A DNA stretch of 64,000 nt. It comes from Martinezella lusitana. GTDB lineage: Bacteria; Pseudomonadota; Alphaproteobacteria; Rhizobiales; Rhizobiaceae. The position numbers and the translations under genes are program-made. The notes below the pieces were generated by a model that was given only the letters and a program-made list of their open reading frames with translations, was not told where the DNA came from and made no database searches. How positions within the stretch are numbered: the stretch's first letter is position 1; every line of letters starts with the position of its first letter. Below, piece by piece: positions 1-8,182 of this stretch. The stretch lies in the NCBI RefSeq assembly GCF_014207095.1, contig NZ_JACHBG010000021.1, forward strand, positions 1 to 64,000, in the 5' to 3' direction.

Positions 1-1
1 T

Positions 2-85
2 CTGGGCATACTCGCCAACACCATCAAGCCAGAAGAGTGCGCCAACTACTTCTCAAACGCAGGCTACGCTTCCGTCAAAACATGA
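2..85 (+). pseudogene. C-terminal end of an IS630-type transposase (cut by window edge)
   Basis: An open frame enters from the left edge and ends at a TGA at 83-85. The last residues read ECANYFSNAGYASVKT, which matches the usual C-terminus of IS630-family DDE transposases. No terminal inverted repeat could be fixed between 86 and 138, so the element boundary is unknown. Whether the rest of the transposase is intact cannot be judged from this window. Confidence 0.6.
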
Positions 86-138
86 AACGCTCTAACGCTT
101 TTTAGCAACGCTCGTTGCGGATTGATTTGCCCGCCCGA

Positions 139-603
139 TCAGGGCTTGCGCGACAGCATGGCTAACAGCCCGGCCAGCTGATCAGCTTGTGCATCATCCA
201 GCTTGTCGCCCAAGTGGCGTTGAAGTGCCGGGGCATAGACTGCCCACATGCGGCTGCGCATGGCGCTCCCCGCTTCGGTGATGATGACCCAGCGGCCTCG
301 GCCGTCGTCGGAAAATACTTCGCGGTAAACGAGGCCAGCCTTTTCCATCCGGTCGAGAAGGCGAGACAGGTTATGCTGGGCGAGAAGCGTGCGCTCCTCG
401 ATCTCATAGGGTCGCAACTTTCCGGCCGTGGCCTGCGCCAACTCCCACAGCACGTCATACCAGCCAAGTGGTGGCAGCTCCGCCGCCTTGAAGTCCTGCT
501 CGATCGCGGCGAGGACGACTTGCTGAGTGCGCATCAGGCCTATCCACGCTCGCGTGATCGCGGGCGAAGGCCGTGGGATTTTGGCATCTGAATAATCGGA
601 CAT
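139..603 (-). CDS. MarR-family transcriptional regulator
   Basis: A 154-residue winged-helix repressor of the MarR family. The recognition region (about residues 70-95) contains LLAQHNLSRLLDRMEKAGLV and is followed by a wing with DGRGRWV, then the C-terminal dimerisation helices. It is divergent from a glutathione S-transferase gene. The 92-bp gap between them contains two related palindromes, one of which covers this gene's own start codon, so autoregulation and control of the transferase are likely. MarR proteins usually respond to phenolic or oxidising ligands; the ligand here is unknown. Confidence 0.85.
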   Translation of the reverse strand: MSDYSDAKIPRPSPAITRAWIGLMRTQQVVLAAIEQDFKAAELPPLGWYDVLWELAQATAGKLRPYEIEERTLLAQHNLSRLLDRMEKAGLVYREVFSDDGRGRWVIITEAGSAMRSRMWAVYAPALQRHLGDKLDDAQADQLAGLLAMLSRKP

Positions 604-626
604 GGATGCAATTACATCTATATTGA
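602..626. promoter_or_regulatory. Imperfect MarR operator overlapping the regulator start codon
   Basis: The segment is an imperfect dyad centred between 611 and 612. Its right half, AATTACATCTATATTGA (610-626), is repeated exactly at 655-671 in the second site. The left arm is degenerate. It begins within the MarR start codon (CAT at 601-603), so bound protein would block expression of the regulator. Function is inferred from position and repetition. Confidence 0.6.
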
Positions 627-644
627 CGGGACTGGCAAGCGCGG

Positions 645-668
645 ATATAGATGTAATTACATCTATAT
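645..668. promoter_or_regulatory. Perfect 24-bp palindromic MarR operator
   Basis: A perfect palindrome with the core TAGATGTAATTACATCTA lies about 27 bp upstream of the glutathione transferase start. MarR dimers typically bind 16-24 bp palindromes like this. Its half-site recurs 45 bp away in the operator at 602-626. It is the best candidate for the main binding site controlling the transferase. Confidence 0.65.
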
Positions 669-695
669 TGAGCGAAAACTTCCGGAGATGCGATT

Positions 696-1379
696 ATGCC
701 CGATACGAAACTGGTTCTCGTCAGCCATCACCTTTGCCCCTACGTCCAGCGAGCCGCCATCACGCTTGCTGAGAAGGGGGCGCCATTCGAGATCCGCTAT
801 GTCGATCTGTCGGCGAAGCCGGATTGGTTTCTGGCCATTTCTCCGCTCGGCAAAGTGCCGCTTCTGATCGTGCGGCAGAATGATGGGGTTGAAACGGTTC
901 TGTTCGAGAGCGCCGTGATCTGTGAGTATCTTGAGGAAACCCAGCCAGGGCTGCGGCTCCATCCGGCCGATCCGTTGGCGCGGGCCCGGCATCGTGGCTG
1001 GATGGAGTTCGGTTCTTCCATCCTTTCGGACCTGTGGGGATTTGAGACCGCCAAGGATGAGGAAACCTATGAGGCCAAGCGGAAAGCGCTGGCCGATAAG
1101 TTCGCTCGTGTCGAGACGGAGTTGAAGGATGCTCCGTTTTTCGCCGGCGCGGCGTTCAGCCTGGTCGATGCGGTCTTTGCGCCGATCTTCCGTTATTTTG
1201 ACGTGTTCGATACGATCACACCGACTGGCGTTTTCGATGGGCTGCGACGTGTCGCGGCATGGCGCGCGGAATTGGCTTTACGGCAAAGCGTGCGGGATGC
1301 GGTGACGCACGACTATGCGGATCGCCTCAAGGTTTTCCTGGTGAATCATGACGCTTGGCTGCTGAAGCGCGCCGCTTGA
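696..1379 (+). CDS. Glutathione S-transferase family protein
   Basis: A 227-residue two-domain GST. The N-terminal thioredoxin fold has CPYVQR at residues 14-19, so a cysteine-type active site as in omega, beta and lambda-like classes, then the cis-proline stretch SPLGKVPLL and the glutathione-binding FESAVICEYLE. A helical C-terminal domain follows. The start at 696 is preceded by GGAG. It is divergent from a MarR gene with two palindromic sites between them, which points to induction by an electrophile or oxidant. Glutathione conjugation or thiol transfer is the family role; the substrate is unknown. Confidence 0.85.
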   Translation: MPDTKLVLVSHHLCPYVQRAAITLAEKGAPFEIRYVDLSAKPDWFLAISPLGKVPLLIVRQNDGVETVLFESAVICEYLEETQPGLRLHPADPLARARHRGWMEFGSSILSDLWGFETAKDEETYEAKRKALADKFARVETELKDAPFFAGAAFSLVDAVFAPIFRYFDVFDTITPTGVFDGLRRVAAWRAELALRQSVRDAVTHDYADRLKVFLVNHDAWLLKRAA

Positions 1380-1612
1380 CGGATGGCGTGGTCCTAAAGA
1401 AGGCGGGCGCAGCCTTTGATTTTGGCGGCAGGGAGAACTGAGAACCCTCACTATAATTGCGAGGTTGATGCGCTCGTGAGGCACGAAAAGCTGGCTTTCG
1501 GCTGCTTTCTTGCCTCCCCCCTTTCGCATTCGCGAAAAAAAGGGTATGAGCGCGCCAAATGCAATTGGCGTGTTTACTAGACACTGCGCCCCAGCCTCAG
1601 AGATTAAGACAT

Positions 1613-3430
1613 ATGGCACTTCGCAACATCGCGATCATCGCGCACGTTGACCATGGGAAAACCACCCTCGTCGACGAGCTTCTGAAGCAGTCCGGCTCCT
1701 TCCGCGAGAACCAGCGCGTTGCCGAACGCGTCATGGACTCGAACGACCTCGAAAAGGAACGCGGCATCACCATTCTGGCTAAGGCGACCTCGGTCGTCTG
1801 GAAAGATACCCGCATCAACATCGTCGACACCCCCGGCCACGCCGACTTCGGCGGCGAAGTCGAGCGTATTCTTTCGATGGTGGATGGCGCGATCGTTCTC
1901 GTCGACGCTGCTGAAGGCCCGATGCCGCAGACCAAGTTCGTCGTCGGCAAGGCGCTGAAGGTCGGCCTGCGTCCGATCGTTGCGATCAACAAGATCGACC
2001 GTCCGGACGCCCGCGCCGACGAAGTCATCAACGAAGTCTTCGATCTTTTCGCCAACCTCGACGCCACCGACGAGCAGCTCGACTTCCCGATCCTTTACGG
2101 TTCCGGCCGTAATGGCTGGATGAACTACTCGCCCGATGGCCCAAAGGACGAAGGCCTTGGCCCGCTTCTTGATCTCGTCGTCAAGCACGTTCCGGAGCCG
2201 ACCGTTGGCGAAGGCCCGTTCCGCATGATCGGCACGATCCTGGAAGCCAACCCCTTCCTCGGCCGCATCATCACCGGCCGCATCCATTCCGGTTCGATCA
2301 AGCCGAACCAGGCCGTCAAGGTTCTCGGTGCCGACGGCAACCTCATCGAAACCGGCCGTATCTCGAAGATCCTCGCCTTCCGCGGCATCGAGCGCCAGCC
2401 GATCGAAGAAGCGCAGGCAGGTGACATCGTTGCTATCGCCGGCCTTTCCAAGGGCACCGTCGCCGACACCTTCTGCGATCCGCAGGTCTCCGAGCCGCTG
2501 GTCGCACAGCCGATCGACCCTCCCACAGTCACCATGTCCTTCATCGTCAACGACAGCCCCTATGCGGGTACCGAAGGCGACAAGGTCACCTCGCGCGTCA
2601 TCCGCGATCGTCTCTTCAAGGAGGCCGAAGGCAACGTCGCGCTGAAGATCGAAGAAGCCGAAGGCAAGGATTCGTTCTACGTTTCCGGCCGTGGCGAATT
2701 GCAGCTCGCCGTTCTGATCGAAACCATGCGCCGCGAAGGCTTCGAGCTTGCCGTGTCGCGTCCGCGCGTCGTCATGCACAAGGACGAGAGCGGCCAGGTT
2801 CTCGAGCCGATCGAAGAAGTCGTCATCGACGTCGATGAAGAGCATTCCGGCATCGTCGTGCAGAAGATGTCCGAGCGTAAGGCTGAAATGTCCGAGCTGC
2901 GTCCTTCGGGCGGCAATCGTGTTCGCCTCGTCTTCCTGGCTCCGACTCGCGGCCTTATCGGCTATCAGTCGGAACTTCTGACCGATACGCGCGGCACCGC
3001 CGTCATGAACCGTCTGTTCCATGACTACCAGCCGTACAAGGGCGAAATCGGCGGCCGTGTGAACGGCGTGCTGCTCGCCAACGAAGCCGGCGAAGCCGTG
3101 GCCTACGCCCTGTTCAACCTGGAAGACCGCGGCCCGATGATCATCGACGCCGGCGAGAAGGTCTATGCCGGCATGATCATCGGCATCCACTCCCGCGACA
3201 ACGACCTTGAAGTCAACGTGCTGAAGGGCAAGAAGCTCACCAACATCCGCGCCGCCGGCAAGGACGAAGCCGTGAAGCTGACGCCGCCGATCCGTATGAC
3301 GCTCGACCGTGCTCTGTCCTGGATCCAGGACGATGAACTGGTCGAAGTCACGCCGAAGTCGATCCGTCTTCGCAAGATGTATCTGGATCCCAACGAGCGC
3401 AAGCGCTTCGAGAAGGCCCGTCTGGCCTGA
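1613..3430 (+). CDS. typA: Translational GTPase TypA/BipA
   Basis: A ribosome-associated GTPase of the elongation-factor superfamily, involved in 50S assembly and stress adaptation. At 605 residues it has the usual length. GTP-binding motifs are visible in order: AHVDHGKTTL (G1), DTPGHADFGG (G3) and NKIDRP (G4), followed by beta-barrel domain II, EF-G-like domains and the TypA-specific C-terminus. The frame is open further upstream to a TTG at 1559, but the family begins at MALRNIAIIAHVDHGK, so the ATG at 1613 is chosen. It stands alone and is closed by a strong terminator at 3455-3484. Confidence 0.97.
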   Translation: MALRNIAIIAHVDHGKTTLVDELLKQSGSFRENQRVAERVMDSNDLEKERGITILAKATSVVWKDTRINIVDTPGHADFGGEVERILSMVDGAIVLVDAAEGPMPQTKFVVGKALKVGLRPIVAINKIDRPDARADEVINEVFDLFANLDATDEQLDFPILYGSGRNGWMNYSPDGPKDEGLGPLLDLVVKHVPEPTVGEGPFRMIGTILEANPFLGRIITGRIHSGSIKPNQAVKVLGADGNLIETGRISKILAFRGIERQPIEEAQAGDIVAIAGLSKGTVADTFCDPQVSEPLVAQPIDPPTVTMSFIVNDSPYAGTEGDKVTSRVIRDRLFKEAEGNVALKIEEAEGKDSFYVSGRGELQLAVLIETMRREGFELAVSRPRVVMHKDESGQVLEPIEEVVIDVDEEHSGIVVQKMSERKAEMSELRPSGGNRVRLVFLAPTRGLIGYQSELLTDTRGTAVMNRLFHDYQPYKGEIGGRVNGVLLANEAGEAVAYALFNLEDRGPMIIDAGEKVYAGMIIGIHSRDNDLEVNVLKGKKLTNIRAAGKDEAVKLTPPIRMTLDRALSWIQDDELVEVTPKSIRLRKMYLDPNERKRFEKARLA

Positions 3431-3454
3431 TAGCCAAACAGCCTGGAATCATGA

Positions 3455-3484
3455 GACCCCGGCCATCGTGCCGGGGTTTTTATT
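3455..3484 (+). terminator. Rho-independent terminator of typA
   Basis: A 7-bp GC stem (CCCCGGC at 3457-3463 with GCCGGGG at 3470-3476) around a short loop is followed directly by a T-rich run at 3477-3483. It lies about 25 bp after the typA stop. Confidence 0.85.
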
Positions 3485-3630
3485 TGTGTGTTCGGTTTTT
3501 GAGCCCTTGTCCTAAAGGTTAAAAAGTCGTTAATTTTTGTTGATGATCCACGGATAAAGCCTGTGGGCAAGTTCGCCATCTTTATGAATGAGGATGGTTA
3601 ATTCGCGTTCGCAAGACCAGAGTAGACGTT

Positions 3631-4137
3631 ATGAAGACGTTGTCGATTGATGTTCGGCGGGCAGAACCCCATGATGCCCGAGCCATTTCGGAGGTGCACC
3701 GCCAGGCGTGGCAGTACACCTATGCCGGCATCATTCCGCATCGTGCTCTCGGGCAGATGATCGAGCGCCGCGGCGAGGGCTGGTGGCGCAAGGCGACTAG
3801 CGGCCCGGCCACGCTTCTGGTCCTCGATGTGGCCGGCGAGATCGCAGGCTATGCCACGCTTGGGCTCAACCGGGCTCGGGCTCTTCCGCAGGAGGGCGAA
3901 ATCTACGAACTCTATCTGCGTCCGCAATATCAGGGTCTGGGCCTTGGGCGCATGCTGTTCGGCGAAGCACGCCGGCTTTTGAAGTCGCTCGGCTGCAAGG
4001 GACTGGTCGTCTGGTGCCTCGAGGAAAACGAAAACGCGGATCGCTTCTATCGCAGTCAGGGCGGCGTTGATTTCTGCGAAGGCATCGAAACTTTCGACCA
4101 CAGACAGCTGAAGAAGATCGGCTTCGTCTGGCCTTAA
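3631..4137 (+). CDS. GNAT-family N-acetyltransferase
   Basis: A 168-residue GNAT protein. The acetyl-CoA pyrophosphate loop is seen as RPQYQGLGLGRMLF (about residues 91-104), and the alpha4 region has ENADRFYRSQG, typical of small-molecule or protein N-acetyltransferases. It is monocistronic between typA and ppa, with only a weak ribosome-binding site. The substrate cannot be predicted. Confidence 0.85.
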   Translation: MKTLSIDVRRAEPHDARAISEVHRQAWQYTYAGIIPHRALGQMIERRGEGWWRKATSGPATLLVLDVAGEIAGYATLGLNRARALPQEGEIYELYLRPQYQGLGLGRMLFGEARRLLKSLGCKGLVVWCLEENENADRFYRSQGGVDFCEGIETFDHRQLKKIGFVWP

Positions 4138-4169
4138 GCGCCAACTAAATCAGCCGGTTTTCCGATGCG

Positions 4170-4198
4170 TTGTTGCGTTGCGGCATGAATCCTATTAT
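4170..4198 (+). promoter_or_regulatory. Candidate sigma-70-type promoter of ppa
   Basis: TTGTTG (4170-4175) and TATTAT (4193-4198) are separated by 17 bp. This would place transcription start near 4205, about 30 bp before the ppa start codon, with AGGGG as ribosome-binding site. The call rests on spacing and sequence only. Confidence 0.45.
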
Positions 4199-4234
4199 TT
4201 GGCGGGCGGCAACCATCCTTATTAGGGGACATGT

Positions 4235-4771
4235 ATGCGTATCGACGCGATTTCCATTGGCAAGAACCCGCCCGAAGACATCAACGTCATCGTTGAAGTG
4301 CCGGTCGGCGGTCATCCGATCAAGTATGAAATGGACAAAGAGGCCGGCACGCTGGTCGTCGACCGTTTCCTCTACACGCCGATGACCTACCCGGGCAATT
4401 ACGGCTTCGTTCCTCACACGCTCTCCGAAGACGGCGACCCGATCGACGTGCTGATCGCCAGCACGCGTCCGCTCGTTCCCGGCTGCGTCATCAACGTTCG
4501 CCCGATCGGCGTGCTGAAGATGGAAGACAATTCCGGCAAGGATGAAAAGATCATCGCTGTCCCGTCGCCGAAGCTGACGCTGCGTTACGAGAAGGTCAAG
4601 GAACATACCGACCTTCCCGAAATCACACTGAAGCAGATCGAGCACTTCTTCGAGCACTACAAGGATCTGGAGCCCGGCAAATGGGTCAAGATCTTTGGCT
4701 GGGGCGGCTCCAAGGAAGCTGGCGAACTCATCCTCGAAGCTATCGAGCGCGCCAAGAAGGCAAAGGCCTGA
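4235..4771 (+). CDS. ppa: Inorganic pyrophosphatase (family I, soluble)
   Basis: Hydrolyses cytosolic pyrophosphate to phosphate and so drives biosynthetic reactions. The 178-residue length is normal for the bacterial hexameric enzyme. The active-site region shows YPGNYGFVPHT and the metal-binding signature EDGDPIDVL (three aspartates), and the C-terminal half carries the conserved lysine and tyrosine contacts. AGGGG precedes the ATG at 4235; an ATG at 4231 is out of frame. The gene runs into the convergent DUF167 gene with a 3-bp gap, and its terminator lies inside that gene. Confidence 0.97.
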   Translation: MRIDAISIGKNPPEDINVIVEVPVGGHPIKYEMDKEAGTLVVDRFLYTPMTYPGNYGFVPHTLSEDGDPIDVLIASTRPLVPGCVINVRPIGVLKMEDNSGKDEKIIAVPSPKLTLRYEKVKEHTDLPEITLKQIEHFFEHYKDLEPGKWVKIFGWGGSKEAGELILEAIERAKKAKA

Positions 4772-4774
4772 TAT

Positions 4775-5089
4775 TCAGCCCTTCGCGATAGCGGTTAATT
4801 TCACCACTAGATCCTCCGGTTCGCCCTCGATCCGGAGGATTTTTTTACGCGCGGTTTCACCGTTGAGCAATGTAAGCGAGGATTTGGGGATGCCGAGGCT
4901 CTTGGCAAGCAGCGCAATCAGCGCCTTGTTGGCCTTGCCCTTTTCCGGCGCGACGGAGACGCGCGCCTTCAGGTAGCTTTCGCCGTCGCTGCCCGTTTCG
5001 ACGCCGTCGATCGCGTCACGCCCGCCATTGGGCGTGAGACGCACGGATAGCCGCAGGTGATCCGAAGAGGCCTGCCAGGGCCGGCTCAC
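4775..5089 (-). CDS. DUF167 (YggU) family protein
   Basis: A 104-residue protein of the small YggU/DUF167 family. It has the hallmark RLTPNGGRDAIDG near the start and EKGKANKALIALLAKSLG in the middle. The biochemical role is not established. The start chosen is the GTG at 5087-5089, which overlaps the TGA stop of yggT (GTGA), so the pair is translationally coupled. A longer open frame to 5332 runs through yggT and is rejected. The 3' part of this gene contains the ppa terminator on the opposite strand. Confidence 0.85.
   Translation of the reverse strand: MSRPWQASSDHLRLSVRLTPNGGRDAIDGVETGSDGESYLKARVSVAPEKGKANKALIALLAKSLGIPKSSLTLLNGETARKKILRIEGEPEDLVVKLTAIAKG
4811..4846 (+). terminator. ppa terminator located inside the convergent DUF167 gene
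   Basis: A perfect 9-bp stem (ATCCTCCGG at 4811-4819 with CCGGAGGAT at 4832-4840) is followed by seven T residues (4840-4846) on the plus strand. It sits 40 bp beyond the ppa stop, entirely within coding sequence of the minus-strand DUF167 gene. Confidence 0.85.
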
Positions 5090-5379
5090 CGCAGGAACAG
5101 CGGAACCAGCGAGTTCCACATCAGCGAGCGGATGAAGAAGATCAGCAGCAGCAGGATGACGGGCGAGATGTCGATGCCGCCGAGATCGGGCAGGATGCGG
5201 CGGATAGGGCGCAGAGCCGGTTCGGTGACCGCATACAGGAAGCTGCCGACGGAGTTGACGAACTGATTGCTCGAATTGATGACGTTGAAAGCATAGAGCC
5301 AGGAAAAGATGGCGCTGGCGATCAGCACCCAAGTATAAAGATTCAAAGCCAGATCAATGGTTTGAAATAAGGCGATCAT
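5086..5379 (-). CDS. YggT-family membrane protein
   Basis: A 97-residue integral membrane protein with two hydrophobic segments, around residues 5-30 (LALNLYTWVLIASAIFSWLY) and 65-90 (ISPVILLLLIFFIRSLMW), as in the YggT/YlmG family. That family is linked to membrane organisation, ion homeostasis and, in plastids, cytochrome assembly. The frame is open to an ATG at 5442, but the ATG at 5377-5379 is preceded by GGAG and matches the family N-terminus MIALFQTIDLAL. It is coupled to the downstream DUF167 gene by overlapping stop and start codons. Confidence 0.85.
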   Translation of the reverse strand: MIALFQTIDLALNLYTWVLIASAIFSWLYAFNVINSSNQFVNSVGSFLYAVTEPALRPIRRILPDLGGIDISPVILLLLIFFIRSLMWNSLVPLFLR

Positions 5380-5521
5380 TTCCGTCTCCATTTCGCGGTT
5401 GACAGACATGTAGACATTGGCGACTAAACGAGCAAGCCCCATGCTCCGAAGCGTGTTGAATCATGTTTAAATGGCGGGCAGCCGCTTTTGCGCTGGATGT
5501 CCGCTTGGAAAGTCCTACTCC

Positions 5522-6778
5522 ATGTCGTTCGCTGCCAGCGGAGACCGGTTTGCCGCCTTCAGGCATATCGCCTATGCCTATTTCTTTTTCGCGCGCTTCC
5601 TCACCGCATTTGCCACCCAGGTCGTCAGCGTCTCGGTCGGCTGGCAGATGTACGAGCACACGGGCCAGCCGCTCTATCTCGGTCTGATCGGTCTGGTGCA
5701 GTTCCTGCCATCGCTCCTGCTCATTCTGGTGACGGGCACGGCTGCGGATCGCTACAACAGGCGCCTGATTGCAGCGATCTGCATTTTTGTCGGCACTCTC
5801 TGCGCGGCGGCGCTGCTGTTTCTTACCGTCTCGGGCAGTTTTGCGCCGCTTCTCGTGTTCATGATTCTCGTGGTTTTCGGTGTCGAGCGCGCATTCATGA
5901 CGCCGGCGATGCAATCGCTGGCGCCCAATCTTATCCCGCCCGAAGACCTGACGAATGCCATCACCTGGAATTCGATGTCATGGGATGCAGCCGCCATCCT
6001 CGGCCCGGTAGCGGGCGGCTTGCTTTACGGCGTTGGCCCCAGCGTTGCTTACACCGTGGCCGTGCTTTTCTTTGCGTCCGGCTCGGTGCTGACCTTCCTC
6101 ATCCCGAAGCCGCAGCAACGGGTTGCCCATGAGAAGCGCAGCCTGAGCGAAATGCTTGCCGGCTTTCGCTTCATCTGGTCGGAAAAGGTGGTGCTCGGCG
6201 CGGTCTCGCTCGATCTTTTCGCCGTATTGCTCGGCGGTGCCGTCGCGCTGATGCCCGTCTATGCGCGCGATATCCTGACGCTCGGACCCTGGGGTCTCGG
6301 CATGCTGCGCGCCGCGCCAAGCTTCGGCGCCATCGCCATGGGCGTGTTTCTGGCGACCTATCCCATCCGCAATCGTGCCGGCATCTGCATGTTCGCGGGT
6401 GTTGCCATGTTCGGCGTGGGAACGCTGGTCTTCGGTATCTCGCATACGCCGTGGCTGTCGATAGCAGCCCTTGCCCTCATGGGTGCATCCGACCTGATCT
6501 CGGTCTATGTGCGCGAAACGCTGATCACGCTCTGGACGCCGGATCACGTCCGTGGCCGCGTCAACGCCGTCAACATGGTCTTCGTCGGGGCATCGAACGA
6601 ACTCGGCGAATTCCGCGCCGGCATCATGGCGCATTATTTCGGCGCGATCCCTGCCGTGGTCGTCGGTGGTCTCGGCACGCTTACGGTTGCGTTTCTTTGG
6701 GCGACCGGCTTCCCGCAGCTTCGCCAGATCGACAGTTTAAACGCGCCGGATCGCGATGGCGAACCGCAGTCGGCCTGA
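5522..6778 (+). CDS. Major facilitator superfamily exporter (MFS_3/EntS-like)
   Basis: A polytopic membrane protein of about 418 residues with alternating hydrophobic segments throughout. The MFS loop motif after the second segment reads TGTAADRYNRR. The overall pattern matches the MFS_3 group, which includes the enterobactin exporter EntS. The ATG at 5522 (MSFAASGDRF) is taken as start; the upstream frame from 5471 looks non-coding. It lies divergent from yggT and convergent with the amidotransferase. The transported compound is unknown. Confidence 0.85.
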   Translation: MSFAASGDRFAAFRHIAYAYFFFARFLTAFATQVVSVSVGWQMYEHTGQPLYLGLIGLVQFLPSLLLILVTGTAADRYNRRLIAAICIFVGTLCAAALLFLTVSGSFAPLLVFMILVVFGVERAFMTPAMQSLAPNLIPPEDLTNAITWNSMSWDAAAILGPVAGGLLYGVGPSVAYTVAVLFFASGSVLTFLIPKPQQRVAHEKRSLSEMLAGFRFIWSEKVVLGAVSLDLFAVLLGGAVALMPVYARDILTLGPWGLGMLRAAPSFGAIAMGVFLATYPIRNRAGICMFAGVAMFGVGTLVFGISHTPWLSIAALALMGASDLISVYVRETLITLWTPDHVRGRVNAVNMVFVGASNELGEFRAGIMAHYFGAIPAVVVGGLGTLTVAFLWATGFPQLRQIDSLNAPDRDGEPQSA

Positions 6779-6866
6779 GCGCTGGGGATGGCGGCGTAGG
6801 CAGATCGATCCCTGCCGTGATCCGTGACTCGATTAGGCAGTCGGCGCGACCGACAGCTCTGGCATT

Positions 6867-7595
6867 TCAGGCAGCCATCGCTTGTTTGCCCTCGAAAACC
6901 AGATCGAGGAACTCCGATAGCCATGCCTTGAGCGCGGCGTCGAAGATCATGCGTCCCTCAAGATGTTCGCGGCCTTGCTGGGCGTTCGGCATGCAGAAGC
7001 GGTGTTCGCCATGCACGACCCAGCGCTGCATCATGGCGCGCGTGAGTTCGGCGTGGAATTGCAGGCCCCAGGCATTGGCGCCGTAGCGATAGGCCTGGTT
7101 GGGATAGGTCTCCGCCGTCGCCAGCAACTCGGCGCCATGGGGCAGATCGAAGCCCTCACGATGGAAATGGTAGACCATTTGCGGCCAGCGCATCAGCAGC
7201 CGGCCCTTTTCAGTGGGGTTCAGCGCATACCAGCCGATCTCGGTCTTGCCGTCGTCGCGCGCCTTCACCTTGGCGCCGAGATGGCGGGCGAGCATCTGCG
7301 CTCCCAGGCAGATGCCGAGATAGGGGCGGTTTTCCTTGAGCGGCACCTTCAGCCATTCGATCTCGGCCTTGACGAAATCATCGGGATCGTTGGCGCTCAT
7401 CGGACCGCCAAAAATCACCGCGCCGCCATGGGCCGAAAGCGTCGAGGGCAGGCGGTCGCCGAGCACAGGGCGGCGGATATCGAGGTCATAGCCCTTTTCG
7501 AGAAGCATCTGGCCGACGCGACCGGGGCTTGAACGCTCCTGATGGAGCACGATCAATATGGGACGCCCGGTGCGCTTCGGCGCTTCAATCATCAT
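6867..7595 (-). CDS. Class I glutamine amidotransferase-like protein
   Basis: A stand-alone 242-residue GATase1-fold protein. The nucleophile elbow is GICLGAQ, with the catalytic cysteine about 95 residues in, and the catalytic His-Glu pair lies in the region LQFHAELT. It resembles GMP-synthase-like glutamine amidotransferases that have no synthetase partner. Its start overlaps the end of the TerB-like gene by 11 bp, so the two are probably co-translated. The acceptor substrate is unknown. Confidence 0.85.
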   Translation of the reverse strand: MMIEAPKRTGRPILIVLHQERSSPGRVGQMLLEKGYDLDIRRPVLGDRLPSTLSAHGGAVIFGGPMSANDPDDFVKAEIEWLKVPLKENRPYLGICLGAQMLARHLGAKVKARDDGKTEIGWYALNPTEKGRLLMRWPQMVYHFHREGFDLPHGAELLATAETYPNQAYRYGANAWGLQFHAELTRAMMQRWVVHGEHRFCMPNAQQGREHLEGRMIFDAALKAWLSEFLDLVFEGKQAMAA

Positions 7596-8070
7596 TGCCG
7601 GTCTCCACCCTGATGCCGGGTGCGCGAGCCGCCGCCTCCTGGCGCTTCATGATGCGTTCGCGGTCGGAAATGCCCATGAGGTCGGCAATTCGCCAGATCG
7701 CGTGGTCTTCCATTTCGCTGCGTTCGCCGTCGGCATAGACGATATCCCAGAGGATGCCGAGCAGCTCAAGCCGTTGCGCGCTATCGAGATGACGCTTCAG
7801 ATCCGAGGTGAAGCGATAGTAGTCGACCGCTTCGCTCTCGGCCTCTTCGCCGGCGGCGATCAGCGCGTCGAGCTGGCGGCCCGCAAGGCCGTATTGGTCC
7901 TTCAGAAGCTTGCGCAGCCTCTTCTTCTCGCTGTTCTCGATCTTGCCGTCGGCCTCCATGACCTGGATACAGAGCGCCGCTACCGCAACACGCGGATCGT
8001 CGGGTGCAAAGCCGGATTTCGGGTGGTCCTGGGTCAGGTTATGAAGAAATTCCTGAAATCGTTCAAACAT
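7585..8070 (-). CDS. TerB-family (tellurite resistance-like) protein
   Basis: A 161-residue all-helical protein. It shows the TerB-domain repeats with acidic metal-binding motifs: QVMEADGKIENSEKK in the first half and IVYADGERSEMEDHA in the second. TerB domains bind metal ions and are thought to act as cytoplasmic scaffolds; no other ter genes are present here, so a tellurite role should not be assumed. It is transcribed with the overlapping amidotransferase gene. Confidence 0.8.
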   Translation of the reverse strand: MFERFQEFLHNLTQDHPKSGFAPDDPRVAVAALCIQVMEADGKIENSEKKRLRKLLKDQYGLAGRQLDALIAAGEEAESEAVDYYRFTSDLKRHLDSAQRLELLGILWDIVYADGERSEMEDHAIWRIADLMGISDRERIMKRQEAAARAPGIRVETGNDD

Positions 8071-8182
8071 CCGTATCCGTTCTTAATGCGAGCAGAGCAG
8101 GGGTCTTGGGTCACCATGCCCGATCTCTTCGTTTACATGCGCATTTCCAGCAAAACCGCAGCGCGGTCTTGCCGGACGTAGT

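Noticed and set aside
1604..3190. 528-residue open frame antisense to typA
   Set aside because: It lies exactly opposite typA, has no start context or family, and is explained by third-position GC bias in the real gene.
4775..5332. Longer version of the DUF167 gene reaching into yggT
   Set aside because: The extra residues lie in another frame of yggT. The GTG overlapping the yggT stop fits the family start.
7585..8070. A tellurite resistance operon
   Set aside because: Only a TerB-like domain protein is present; terC, terD, terZ and others are absent, so resistance is not supported.
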